From Exophiala sp. HKRS030 (Eukaryota; Ascomycota; Eurotiomycetes; Chaetothyriales; Herpotrichiellaceae): a stretch of DNA of 64,000 nt. The position numbers were made by a program, and so were the translations under genes. The notes under the pieces were generated by a model. The model worked only from the letters and a program-made list of their open reading frames with translations. It searched no databases and had not been told where the DNA came from. Shown piece after piece: positions 54,939 to 64,000 of this stretch; the stretch's first letter is position 1, and every line of letters begins with the position of its first letter. The stretch spans positions 620,001-684,000 of the forward strand of contig JAHWDD010000002.1 of NCBI GenBank assembly GCA_023897205.1, read 5' to 3'.

Positions 54939-57900
54939 ATGGCCGAACAGACAGACAAAGGCACAGATGCCGCCCCTATAAAACCAGTATCATCTCTACG
55001 ATCTCATTTTGAGGGCTTGAAGGTCAACCTAGCGCTGCAAGATGACCGGGGCAGTACACCCTCCTCTCCGCAGCCATTGCGGCCGGTCGATGTGCAGTCG
55101 CCAGTTCCAATGATTAGGAAATCATTTGACATGGTGCGGCCCACGTCTCCATGGGCGGCTGGCGGGAATATCGACCGTCAAGGCTCGCTCACTCCTTCGA
55201 GAGGTGATGAGTCTCCCACAAGGCCTGGCCACAAACGGCCAATGTCGATGTTGGTGCAGTCATCGCCCCAACTTACGCCGTCTGTCAAAGTCGACTCTCC
55301 CCGATCACCTCCTCGCACCTTCTTCGAGAGAAGCGCTTCAAGGTCTCCGGAACGAGTTGACAATACACCCTTCGGCAAAGTCCGGGAGCTCATATCCCAG
55401 CACTCGAGCCGAGCTTCCTCTCGGCCTCCTTCACCTCGAGCATCGAGTCCGGAGCATCAGGACATTTCGAAAGCGGGCAACAGGGAGCAGAAGGTGGGAG
55501 AGATACCCTTATCAAAGTCGCCGGCTAGGCCACCGCCTGTGAATCGAGCCGACAAACCAAAAGTGCCGGCAAAGCCAAACATTATCGCAGTTCCCATTGG
55601 ACCACCCGCTTCTTCCAACGCATTGAACCCCGAGGCACGTAGGCCGTCCTTTGAGGCACGTGTATCACCATTCAACACACCCCCTAGCAGTGACGAAAGT
55701 TCCCCATCAAGAAGCCCTGAGCCAAATGTTCCCACCACATCCTTTAGACCTGTAGCGCCCACACCTTCATCGGGTCGAAACACAGGACCGCCTCTTCCTG
55801 AACCAGTCGAGCGACCGAAGGATGCACGATTCATGGGGTTTGCCTCGAAACCAACAGGCGTGGACAGAAAAGACCCACGGAGTCTTGGTTTTGGATTTAC
55901 TGAATCACAACCACAGCCTATTCAGCAATCGACTAGCCTACCCTCTAGAGCAAACACAGTGTCGGAAAAGCCTTCACGAGACCCACGAGACTTTGGCCTT
56001 GGAACATCCAACCCAACGCCCCGACATGTGTCGGAGACAATAAGACCAAGCCCATCTCCTCCTATTCACGCTCTGCCACCACCCCGTGCTGCACCTGCAA
56101 GAGATGCTAGGCTATTTGGATTCTCTGCTCACCAGCAATCTGAAGTCGGCATCATCGAGGAAGAGCCGCGCCCCGGACTCCCCCCTAGGCGAAACGTTGA
56201 ACCTCCTCCACGACCATCAAATGAGTCTAAAAATTCACAAAGGTCGATGCCTCCTCCGAGTCAGATAACGACACCAGATAGGTCTAGGAAACCGTTTCCA
56301 ACACAGCAATTATCGAGGGCTCCCACTGTACCAATAGACACCCGCTTTCCTCCTCCACCCAAACGTGGCAGTATTGACAGCATTGAGCCTACTTCAGCTA
56401 CGCCATCAAGATCGCAGACACTTAATGGCACGTCCCCTAGCAGAGTCGGTGGAAGGACTTATGGCAGTGACTCGGATGAAGCAGAAGCACTTGTCGAAGA
56501 ACCTTCAACCATCAGATCAGAATATCCTGATGCAACTCACACCAACCGTCGACCTCCTTATTGCAAAGGAGCAGTGTGGGAAATCGCCACGAAGTCCGAT
56601 GCGAGGACGATGGAGGTTTGTGGCCAGTACCTTTGCACGGCTGGCTACACCACTCGCGTCTTCGACATGACCTCTGGTGAGCAGATAATGAGTATCAACC
56701 ATGGCGAGACGGTCAAAGTAACTGCACTCGCCTTCAAGCCTGCCGCAGACTTGTCTGGCGAGGGTGCCAAAATATGGTTGGGCACGAATGCCGGTGAACT
56801 GATGGAAGTAGAAGTGGCCACTTATACCATCAAAAGTACCACTTCCGTCCACAATCGTCGAGAAGTTGTTCGCGTCCTGCGAAGTGGGGGAGACTTGTGG
56901 ACTCTCGACGATGATGGCAAGCTCTTCGTCTGGAAAGCAGATGAAACAGGCGTCCCGAACATGAAGTATAGTCACATCTCTCACAAGGTTCAGAAAGGCC
57001 ATTCATTCTCGATGGCCGTCAATGGTGTACTGTGGCTTGCCACTGGCAAAGAAATTCGCGTCTATAACCCCGGGGATGAAATGACGTTTACTGCATTGAC
57101 AAAACCTCTGTCACAACACGGCACAGGAGATGTAACTTGTGGAACTCATTCAACGGAGGGTGGTGGCAGAGCATATTTCGGCCACAATGATGGGCGAGTG
57201 ACCATTTACTCTACCAAAGACTTTTCCTGCGTTGGAAATGTCAAAGCCAGTGATTATAAGATCAACAGTATGTCGTTCGTCGGAGACAAGCTATGGGCGG
57301 CTTTCAAGACTGGCATGGTCTATGTATACGACACTTCGACATCACCTTGGAAGGTGAACAAGGACTGGCGTGCGCATAACGGCCCAGCTCACGAGCTTCT
57401 GCTCGATCCACGTAGCGTATGGACTTTACAACGACTTCAGGTTGTCACGATCGGCCACGACAACTTTGTCAGACTCTGGGATGCTGCGCTCGAAGAGGAC
57501 TGGATAGAGTCTGAGATGCAAAAGCGCGACATCGAATACTGCACATTTCGCGAAATTCGATCCGCTGTGGTAACATGGAACGTGGGAGCCTCGTCTCCGT
57601 ACAATCTACAGAAGGATTTCATCGCGGATGCCATCCATGCCGCAGATCCGCCAGAGATTCTTGTATTTGGCTTCCAGGAAGTGGTAGATCTTGAAGATCG
57701 TGCGGTGACGGCTAAAAGCATTCTCGGCTTTGGCAAGAAGAAGGACACGGTCAAGAACGAACAGTATCAGAGTCGTGTCTACCGCGAATGGCGAGACCAT
57801 CTGACATCCGCAATCAGTCGGTACACCGGCGCCCATTACGCCTACTCTGAGCTGCAGACCTCGAGCTTGATTGGTCTCTTTCAATGCGTTTTCATCAGGC

Positions 57901-58715
57901 AGGAAGAACGTAAGAACGTTCGCAACCTGCAAGCTGCCAGCGTCAAGCTCGGCCTGAAAGGCCATTATGGCAACAAAGGAGCATTAATCACACGTTTCAC
58001 ATTGGACGATAGTTCTGTATGCTTCATCAATTGCCATCTTGCGGCAGGCCAGACTCATACTTCGCACCGCAACAATGACGTTGCAACCATTCTCGAGGCC
58101 GAATCTCTGGATCCTGAACCGGATCCAGAATACCGCAGCTCTTTGTACGTCGGCGGTGGTGATGGCACTCAGATCCTCGACCACGAAATCTGCATACTCA
58201 ATGGCGATTTGAACTATCGTATCGACACGATCCCTCGCGACACGGTGATCAATATGGTCAAGCGCAACGAACTGGCCAAACTTCTAGAGCGGGACCAGAT
58301 CATGGTATCACGCCGGCGTGTATCTGGATTTAGATTGTCCCAGTTCACGGAGCTGCCCATCACATTTGCCCCGACGTACAAGTACGACGTGGGGACGGAT
58401 AACTACGACACGTCGGAGAAGAAGCGGGCCCCCGCGTGGTGCGATCGACTGCTGTACCGTGGTCCCGGGCGGGTGAAGCAGATCGAATACCGTCGTCACG
58501 AGGTGCACACGAGCGACCACCGGCCCGTCAGCGGCACGTTCAAGTTGCGACTCAAGACGATCGATGCGCGGAAGCGGGCGAGGGTGAAGGAGGATTGTTT
58601 CAACAAGTTTGTCGACGTAAGGCGCCGCATGGCTGAGAAGGCGAGTATTGAGTACCTCGTTTCCACGCTGGGCGTGGCCGAGGCCGAGGCAAAGAGGTTA
58701 ATCACTGCGAAGTAG
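54939..58715 (+). CDS. WD40-repeat inositol polyphosphate 5-phosphatase
   Basis: An uninterrupted frame of 1258 codons. Residues 1-540 are Pro/Ser-rich and disordered with many SP sites. About 544-850 form a beta-propeller, visible in repeats such as TAGYTTRVFDM and GHDNFVRLWDA. From about 877 the 5-phosphatase catalytic domain follows: VTWNVGASSP, FGFQEVVDL, GNKGALITRF, FINCHLAAG, NGDLNYRID, PAWCDRLLYRG and SDHRPVSG, which contain the metal and phosphate contacts. A 60-residue helical tail ends the protein. The enzyme removes the 5-phosphate of phosphoinositides or inositol phosphates, at membranes or in trafficking. This domain order is shared by many filamentous fungi, so the gene looks like conserved housekeeping. 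A short out-of-frame upstream ATG at 54926 may damp translation. Confidence 0.94.
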   Translation: MAEQTDKGTDAAPIKPVSSLRSHFEGLKVNLALQDDRGSTPSSPQPLRPVDVQSPVPMIRKSFDMVRPTSPWAAGGNIDRQGSLTPSRGDESPTRPGHKRPMSMLVQSSPQLTPSVKVDSPRSPPRTFFERSASRSPERVDNTPFGKVRELISQHSSRASSRPPSPRASSPEHQDISKAGNREQKVGEIPLSKSPARPPPVNRADKPKVPAKPNIIAVPIGPPASSNALNPEARRPSFEARVSPFNTPPSSDESSPSRSPEPNVPTTSFRPVAPTPSSGRNTGPPLPEPVERPKDARFMGFASKPTGVDRKDPRSLGFGFTESQPQPIQQSTSLPSRANTVSEKPSRDPRDFGLGTSNPTPRHVSETIRPSPSPPIHALPPPRAAPARDARLFGFSAHQQSEVGIIEEEPRPGLPPRRNVEPPPRPSNESKNSQRSMPPPSQITTPDRSRKPFPTQQLSRAPTVPIDTRFPPPPKRGSIDSIEPTSATPSRSQTLNGTSPSRVGGRTYGSDSDEAEALVEEPSTIRSEYPDATHTNRRPPYCKGAVWEIATKSDARTMEVCGQYLCTAGYTTRVFDMTSGEQIMSINHGETVKVTALAFKPAADLSGEGAKIWLGTNAGELMEVEVATYTIKSTTSVHNRREVVRVLRSGGDLWTLDDDGKLFVWKADETGVPNMKYSHISHKVQKGHSFSMAVNGVLWLATGKEIRVYNPGDEMTFTALTKPLSQHGTGDVTCGTHSTEGGGRAYFGHNDGRVTIYSTKDFSCVGNVKASDYKINSMSFVGDKLWAAFKTGMVYVYDTSTSPWKVNKDWRAHNGPAHELLLDPRSVWTLQRLQVVTIGHDNFVRLWDAALEEDWIESEMQKRDIEYCTFREIRSAVVTWNVGASSPYNLQKDFIADAIHAADPPEILVFGFQEVVDLEDRAVTAKSILGFGKKKDTVKNEQYQSRVYREWRDHLTSAISRYTGAHYAYSELQTSSLIGLFQCVFIRQEERKNVRNLQAASVKLGLKGHYGNKGALITRFTLDDSSVCFINCHLAAGQTHTSHRNNDVATILEAESLDPEPDPEYRSSLYVGGGDGTQILDHEICILNGDLNYRIDTIPRDTVINMVKRNELAKLLERDQIMVSRRRVSGFRLSQFTELPITFAPTYKYDVGTDNYDTSEKKRAPAWCDRLLYRGPGRVKQIEYRRHEVHTSDHRPVSGTFKLRLKTIDARKRARVKEDCFNKFVDVRRRMAEKASIEYLVSTLGVAEAEAKRLITAK

Positions 58716-59141
58716 ATTGGGTAGGAAGTGGACGTCGGAGAGATGATGTACATATGCCATTAAGGGCTTTGTGGAGAGGTCATGTCAATCACAAGATGAT
58801 GAGAAATATTTCCGCGCGCGAAAGATCTTTTTGAAGAGTACCGAGTCAGTCCTGTTTTGCTTTGAACCTCTTTTGTGCTGAACCGTCTACCTAAGTTACC
58901 TAGGGAATTTGATCAAGGCCTTGTTGGACGACATTTGATTCCTCCCTGTCCGGCATACGCGCACACCGCATCCGAGCTCAAAGACGAGTGTGTCTCTTTG
59001 TCCGCTTCGTTCATTTTCCACGTGAAATCATTTCGTTCTTCGCTTTGAACCCTGTAAAGTGAAAGAGGAGACTTGGTGGTGGTACCAAGGTACTGAGGTA
59101 AAATGGTACTCGCATCGTGCATCCTCAGGCCCAGCTTTGGT
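58716..59141. other. Convergent 3' spacer
   Basis: About 425 bp between facing stops. Contains CTACCTAAGTTACCTAGG near 58888-58905, one of the CCTAAG/GTACC-type elements. No gene. Confidence 0.5.
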
Positions 59142-60168
59142 TTAGAAGTCACCGCCACCGTCACCGCCGTCGTCACCACCATAATCGCCACCCCCGTCGC
59201 CACCGTCGCCACCGTCGATGGCCTCGCCGAGGAGCATGCCACCCAACAGACCACCGCCCACACCGAGCGCAGCAGCACCACCTGCACCGAGGCCACCTCC
59301 CCTCCTAGGCGGGGCCTGTTGTTGAATGTACTGCGGCTGGCCGTAGCCGTACCCTCCGCCCGGTGGTCCGTAGCCGCCGCCGCCGTATCCTCCCGGGCCC
59401 ATGGGTGGTCCTCCGTAGCCTCCGCCGTAACCTCCGCCGTAGCCTCCTCCTGGAGGGCCGTAGCCCGGCCCTTGAGGCGGGTAACCTTGCTGATAACCGG
59501 CGGGTTGGGGAGGGTAGGGACTTCCGGGCGGTGCTTGCTGGGGGTAAGGTGAATTCGACCCTCCTCCGCCTTGTTTGCCCAACAACTTCGAAAACAATCC
59601 TCTCTTGCCATTCGAGCCTGCCCCCGGCGACGTGGGACTGGGGCCTCCCGGGTACCCGCCCTGTAGACCCGGAGGGTTCGGGCTGGGACCGCCGCCGGCG
59701 CCGCCGCCCGAATTGTAGTAGCTTTCGGCCTGGCCTCGATCGCGACGGCCGTCCTCTTCGGCCTGCAGACGCCTTGCCAGTTCCTCGTCCGACTCGTGGC
59801 CGCCGTGCTGCTGTTGCTGCTTGTTGTAGGGGTTGTTCGACTCGAAAGAACGACGCTTGACGTCGGACACGTCGTGACTACCGGGCCCGGCAGAGTAGGA
59901 TGGAGGAGGGCCGCCCGGAGGTGCATCGTCGTCGGGTCGAGGGGCAGGTCCGGTGGGCTTGTCCCATGTCGATTTCTTGGTGTGTACGTTGACGTAGAAC
60001 CTGGAGGGAGAGAACACGCGCACACAAAATGTCAGTATCTCCGCATATTAACCCAAGCCGGTTCTTAGCAAGTCATTACCATGTTTGATATTGGTCGTTG
60101 AAGATGGCTTTCCAGCCTTCGGGCACCTGCGGGGGTGGCGGTCCAGAAGGAGGCACAAAGTCCGCCAT
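59142..60168 (-). CDS. WW-domain protein with Gly/Tyr/Pro-rich tail
   Basis: Two exons (60080-60168 and 59142-60000) give 315 residues. The WW domain spans the intron: PEGWKAIFNDQYQTW in exon 1 and FYVNVHTKKSTWDKP in exon 2, with both signature Trp residues and the closing Pro. It should bind proline-rich ligands. A SDEELARRLQAEED stretch resembles ubiquitin-interacting helices. The rest is low-complexity: PPG, GGYGG and QQ segments, then a small hydrophobic Gly-rich helix (LGVGGGLLGGMLLGEA) and an acidic GGD-repeat tail. Fungi have such proteins widely, often linked to stress or ubiquitin; the function here is not known. Start at 60168 (MADFVPPSGPPPP). Confidence 0.88.
59145..59215 (-). repeat. 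GGD-coding trinucleotide-like repeat
   Basis: The 3' end of the WW gene is a tract of CCACCGTC-type units that encode GGDGGD repeats. A second repeat of about 12 bp (GGYG-coding) lies near 59400-59460. Such tracts can expand or contract. Confidence 0.6.
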
Positions 60169-61404
60169 CAGAAGTGCTCTGTGCGGCGAGAGTTGCTTTG
60201 AGTTCGATTGAAGCAAGGCAAGACAACAAAGAGATAAAAAGGAAAAAAGAATGGGACGCCGATGAAAAGATGCGTCTGATGAGAACAAGATCTTAGGGTA
60301 GCGGAGTAGTAGGTAACGAAAGGAAAACAGGCGGCCTTTTGTTTGTCTTGGGGGGAGTTGAGGCCTGGGCAAAAGTGCTGACGGGATGGTCACCAGGCGG
60401 GATGGATACGTAGTACACCGTATTGAGCGAGTTATCGAGATGGATGATGTGGCCGAGGCGGCGGAGAAGGAGGAGGTGGTGGCGATAGTGATGGTGGTGG
60501 AGGTTTGGAGGGGTAACTAACAAAACACCGTGGGAAGTATGCCATGGTTCTAGGCTGCTTAGGCTCTTTAGGCTTTAGATCAACTGGTTTTAAGGGCGCT
60601 TAGCAAGGTCCCAGCAACTGTCCAGGTGGTACCCAGGCCCCAATGAACCCCTAACCACCCGCGGAAACGTCAAGATTGAGGCTGTGCAGTTCGTGCCTGT
60701 CCCTCTTTTTTTCTCTGGGCGCCAATATCAAGAATTGTTCATCGAAGCTTTTCTTCCTCTCGTGCCAACCACTCTCCTTCGCTTAGATGATGGTATGATT
60801 TTTCTTCCACAACTCTATGTACTGTACAGTATCTCTCGTTTGATGCGGGTCATGTTCAAGCGAGGTGCTAAAGAGAAATCCACGCGATTTAAAAGGACAT
60901 TTGCTCATTAGGCGCATCTATTATAACAGACAGTACCCCGCCATCATGACAACAACCGCAACCACAAGAACAAGACCAAGCTCGATATTGTACAGACATC
61001 AACCTGACTACAATCAGACCATCTTTACAGTTGATGTATTTCGGAGCTTATCACTTGTACAAATTATGATCAGCAGATTTTCCCAACTAGAGCACCTCAA
61101 ATCTTGGATACTGTTCCTCACAGAACTTCACCTCTGACTCTGGCATGCTTCGGCCTTGTCGTATTCACACCTGCGAGTACACGTCGACTTCACATTTCGA
61201 GTAGAGCAATTAGTTACTACCATACTAATAGTAGCAGTTGTCCTGATGCTGCCTGCATTCAGTGTTCAATCGTTATGATCATCATTCATGTCTTTGTAGC
61301 GCTAATTCATATCGACATCGATCTGTTCATCATATCATGCTCCAGCATCACAAACTTAGCTCAAATACCTTTCAATCGACTTTTTTCAAGTCCAATGTCT
61401 CCAA
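60169..61404. other. Intergenic region, no gene seen
   Basis: About 1.2 kb. Includes the WW gene promoter, a GCTTAGGCTCTTTAGGC element near 60555-60572, and an AT-rich part towards the 3' end of the PLP enzyme gene. Frames are short. Confidence 0.5.
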
Positions 61405-62802
61405 TCAGTTCAACGGCATCGTTCCTTCAGTCATATGAAATGCTTTCACCATGATCTCCAAACCCTCATCCAGCTGCTCTTCAGTGAGCACGATGGGTGG
61501 TGCTATTCTGAAGACGCCTCCGAAGCTGGAATGGCTGCTCAAGTTTGCCCATAAGCCCAGTTCATACATCTTGTCAGCAATTCTGCGTGCGAGGTCGAGG
61601 GCCGGTGCCTTGGTCTCGCGGTCTCCCACAATTTCCAATCCAGCCATCAGTCCTCGCCCTCGCACGTCACCGACGCAACCGTAACGTTCCTTGAGCTTCT
61701 GCAGTCCGGCCTGTAACCTCAAGCCCAGGGTACGGGAATTCTCCACGAGGTTGTCCCTGACCACAATCTCCAAGACCTTGTCTCCTACTGATGCAGGTAG
61801 GGGATCATTGACATGAGTGGTATAGAAGCAGAAATCTCTTTCTGCGCAGACACGTTCGATCTCCAAGCTCGTGATCACGGCGCTCAAAGGTAAGCCATTT
61901 CCCAGAGTCTTACTGAGGGTCAGGATGTCGGGGACAACGCCTTCGTGGTCGATAGCAAAGAGGTCTCCACATCGCCCAACGCCAGTCTGAGCCTCGTCGA
62001 CGATGAGGAGCATCCCTCGCTTCTCACAATGCTTCTTCAATGCCTTCAGGTATCCTGGTGGAAGAACGTGCATCCCAGCCGAGGATTGGATACATTCGAC
62101 GATGCATGCAGCTAGTGATCCGCAAGATGCCCGGTCAATTAGGTCCCAACCATAGTTGAGCTCAGTCTCCCAATCATACGAACCATCAGGCTTGCGAAAA
62201 ATGGATCGATAAGTATTTGGTGGGGGAAGCATATGCATTCCAGGCATCGTTGGACCTTGTCCTTTACGGCCATAATGGTACTGTGTGCCTAAGGCCTGGG
62301 CTGTAACACCATGCCAGCTCGCTCCCAAGCCAACTATTTCGAATTTGCCGGTGTACACCTTGGCCATCTTGATGGCGGCTTCATTGGACTCGCCTCCCGT
62401 CGAGAGGAAGAATGCTTTGTCAAGACCATCGGGCAAGAGGGATGTCAGCCTCTGGGCCAGATTGATCACAGGCGGCGATAGCATGCCCGAAAAGAGATGG
62501 TCCAAATTCTCGGCATGAGCGTGGATCGTAGACACAATCTCGGGGTGTCCATGTCCGATCAAGCATGACATTTGACCCGATGTCCAATCAAGGACCTTGT
62601 GGCCACTGGCGGTGTAGACGTACAGCCCTTTGCTACCAACCACGACATCTTTCTCGAACTTGGTACCATAATTGGCTAGGCAACTCGATGCAATGGCCTG
62701 AAGGTGCTCCTCATTTACGTTGGAATACAAGGTGGGTTCGCTGACGGGTTTGCCGGGGGCGTTGATTGTGTGGGAGACGCTGTCCTCAATCATAGGAGCC
62801 AT
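61405..62802 (-). CDS. Class III PLP enzyme, 2,2-dialkylglycine decarboxylase-like
   Basis: An intronless gene of 465 residues; the ATG at 62802 (MAPMIEDSVSH) is the first in frame. Class III aminotransferase features are clear: STGGESNEAAIKMA, the GASWHG block, IVDEAQTGVGRCG with the PLP-ring Asp, and the Schiff-base Lys in LSKTLGNGLPLSAV. The DEAQTGVGR and TTHVNDPLPASVG segments fit 2,2-dialkylglycine decarboxylases better than GABA or ornithine aminotransferases. That enzyme decarboxylates 2-aminoisobutyrate-type amino acids and passes the amino group to pyruvate. Other class III transaminases cannot be ruled out. It is divergent from the Zn2Cys6 gene. Confidence 0.85.
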   Translation of the reverse strand: MAPMIEDSVSHTINAPGKPVSEPTLYSNVNEEHLQAIASSCLANYGTKFEKDVVVGSKGLYVYTASGHKVLDWTSGQMSCLIGHGHPEIVSTIHAHAENLDHLFSGMLSPPVINLAQRLTSLLPDGLDKAFFLSTGGESNEAAIKMAKVYTGKFEIVGLGASWHGVTAQALGTQYHYGRKGQGPTMPGMHMLPPPNTYRSIFRKPDGSYDWETELNYGWDLIDRASCGSLAACIVECIQSSAGMHVLPPGYLKALKKHCEKRGMLLIVDEAQTGVGRCGDLFAIDHEGVVPDILTLSKTLGNGLPLSAVITSLEIERVCAERDFCFYTTHVNDPLPASVGDKVLEIVVRDNLVENSRTLGLRLQAGLQKLKERYGCVGDVRGRGLMAGLEIVGDRETKAPALDLARRIADKMYELGLWANLSSHSSFGGVFRIAPPIVLTEEQLDEGLEIMVKAFHMTEGTMPLN

Positions 62803-63420
62803 GACCCTAATATAACCTGGATGCCTTGACACAAAACGCTTTGTCAGATCTTGTCAAAGCACAAGCCATGGTGCGCTGGGGCCGGGGTCAACCTGGAAAG
62901 ATATACATTGCCATTTCAGATCGACCGTCGGAAAACTCTCCATCCGATAGGACGAATGAATTCTCCCACTATCCTTTCTTGATCATCATTTCGGAAAGGA
63001 AAGACTCCCATTCGCGAGACCATTATCCTCTATCGTGAAAGTCGGTGTGTGATTAGATGGTGATTGTGTCTCGATAAAGGTGACGGAGCTGGTGAGCGGC
63101 ACAATCGTCAAGCTGACTCGTAAAGGAGAGATTCATATCGATGAGAAGTCCTATTCCCGGGAGGGTTCTAGGGGTGACGGTCCCCCAATGAAACGATCCC
63201 CTCTGCTAATGTGCGGAATTGACGAGCATTGGGTGTCACACAGCGATTCGGGTGATGCATTCATATAAGAGAATCTAGATGTCAATTGTGATCAGTAACA
63301 AGAGATCATAAGTCCGTACTCCATACAGCTATCGTTAATGACCCAGATACTCCCTCCTTTCGAACATTTGATTTATATTTGGCCCCTACAAAGCCTGATC
63401 TATTTGCTAGCGTTGGGGCC
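62803..63420. promoter_or_regulatory. Divergent promoter region, PLP enzyme / Zn2Cys6 regulator
   Basis: 618 bp between the two starts. No gene is supported. The arrangement of a regulator divergent from an enzyme gene hints at control of one by the other. No clear CGG-N-CCG inverted pair was recognised by eye. Confidence 0.4.
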
Positions 63421-64000
63421 ATGGAAGGCTTCGCACGTGATCGGCTTCAGGCTTCGAAAGCGCCTTCAATCTCATCGCCGGACTCAACAACTTCACCATC
63501 GCCAATCAACAGTCCTCGGACACATCACAACTCGCCTGTCGCGAGCAAAGAAATGCACGCTGGTACCATGAAGACCGCGCGACCTTATCGGTCTCACAAA
63601 TACCCGGCGTGCACTCGCTGCCACAAGCGCCGGTCACGATGTACCATCGAGGTCCCCGGTCAGGCTTGCTTACTTTGCCGCATGCACGGTGTGCCATGTT
63701 CTTCTGCCACGGCCAAGAAGGACGAACGAGTCACTCCCAGAATTGGATTCGTCCATAGATCACTCCTCGCCGACGACAAACCTCTAGAGGGCGTTTCGCA
63801 CATTGTAGGCCCGGTCATCGCTCGCGACACTCAAATCTTGGACCAATATCTACCCCCGGCAAACGGCCTCGCTGGACATGTTCCCATACAACCGAATCTC
63901 GGCCGCCGAGAGTCCACCAAGCCGATATATCATACCCCCGTCCCGCCACGCAGACCTAGTCCAGCCGGTTGCAGTTGCAGCAGGAACCTTCCAGGTGAAC
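63421..64000 (+). CDS. Zn2Cys6 transcription factor, N-terminal part (cut by window edge)
   Basis: An ATG at 63421 opens a frame of 193 codons that runs off the right edge without a stop. A complete binuclear zinc cluster is present: C-x2-C-x6-C-x8-C-x2-C-x6-C, read as CTRCHKRRSRC then CLLCRMHGVPC, preceded by a Ser/Pro-rich arm of about 65 residues. Such clusters bind CGG triplets and define the fungal Zn2Cys6 regulators. The region after the cluster has no clear coiled coil yet. A later in-frame ATG at the MHAGTMKTARP segment is an alternative start. The regulated genes may include the divergent PLP enzyme or others of the island; the activator domain is outside the window. Confidence 0.85.
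   Translation, partial: MEGFARDRLQASKAPSISSPDSTTSPSPINSPRTHHNSPVASKEMHAGTMKTARPYRSHKYPACTRCHKRRSRCTIEVPGQACLLCRMHGVPCSSATAKKDERVTPRIGFVHRSLLADDKPLEGVSHIVGPVIARDTQILDQYLPPANGLAGHVPIQPNLGRRESTKPIYHTPVPPRRPSPAGCSCSRNLPGE

Noticed and set aside
61104..61454. 116-codon plus-strand frame overlapping the end of the PLP enzyme
   Set aside because: Cys/Ser/Ile-rich chance frame in AT-rich intergenic DNA, overlapping a well-supported gene on the other strand.

Overview
The window is nuclear DNA of a filamentous ascomycete (Pezizomycotina). Many genes carry short GT-AG introns of about 50-100 bp, genes are dense on both strands, and the families are typical of such fungi: DUF2985 membrane protein, Zn2Cys6 regulator, NRPS-like A-T-R reductase, CYP504-type P450, Fcy-type permease. 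The load of aromatic and nitrogen catabolic genes would suit a Chaetothyriales-like or other Eurotiomycete saprobe, but that placement is inference.

Layout. 1-10.7 kb: a Ser/Pro-rich gene cut by the left edge, a large apparently gene-free stretch, a ten-exon zinc alcohol dehydrogenase, a secreted S28 serine peptidase and an SDR oxidoreductase, all on the minus strand. 11-16 kb: a CYP504-like P450 (phenylacetate hydroxylase type) and a phenol 2-monooxygenase-like flavoprotein. 16.5-28.4 kb, all plus strand: dihydropyrimidinase/hydantoinase, a PhyH-type dioxygenase, a DUF2985 membrane protein, a fungal transcription-factor-like gene with an uncertain model, and a MetE-like methyltransferase. 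29-38.4 kb: an NRPS-like adenylation-carrier-reductase, an FAD monooxygenase related to Baeyer-Villiger enzymes, and a convergent pair of class I glutamine amidotransferase and type I-like glutamine synthetase. 40-52 kb: a small catalase-like gene with a frameshift, an Asp/Glu/hydantoin racemase with a long disordered N-terminus, an N-carbamoyl-D-amino-acid hydrolase, a P450, an AAAP amino-acid transporter and an NCS1 (Fcy-type) permease. 52-64 kb: a second zinc dehydrogenase, a WD40 plus inositol 5-phosphatase protein, a WW-domain protein, a 2,2-dialkylglycine decarboxylase-like PLP enzyme, and a Zn2Cys6 regulator cut by the right edge.

How they may work together. The most interesting pattern is that all three enzyme types of the bacterial 'hydantoinase process' (hydantoinase, hydantoin racemase, N-carbamoyl-D-amino-acid hydrolase) lie within about 29 kb. 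An NCS1 permease (the family of the bacterial hydantoin transporter) and an amino-acid permease lie close by. With the GS/amidotransferase pair, the PLP decarboxylase and the aromatic hydroxylases, the window reads as a loose catabolic island for N-containing and aromatic compounds. The genes are interspersed with others and on both strands, so co-function is a hypothesis.

Exon structures were worked out by hand from splice signals and frame. Those for the hydantoinase, glutamine synthetase, amidotransferase, PhyH, NRPS-like, flavin monooxygenase, WW and peptidase genes close exactly in frame. The 24.4-26.7 kb gene does not resolve well.
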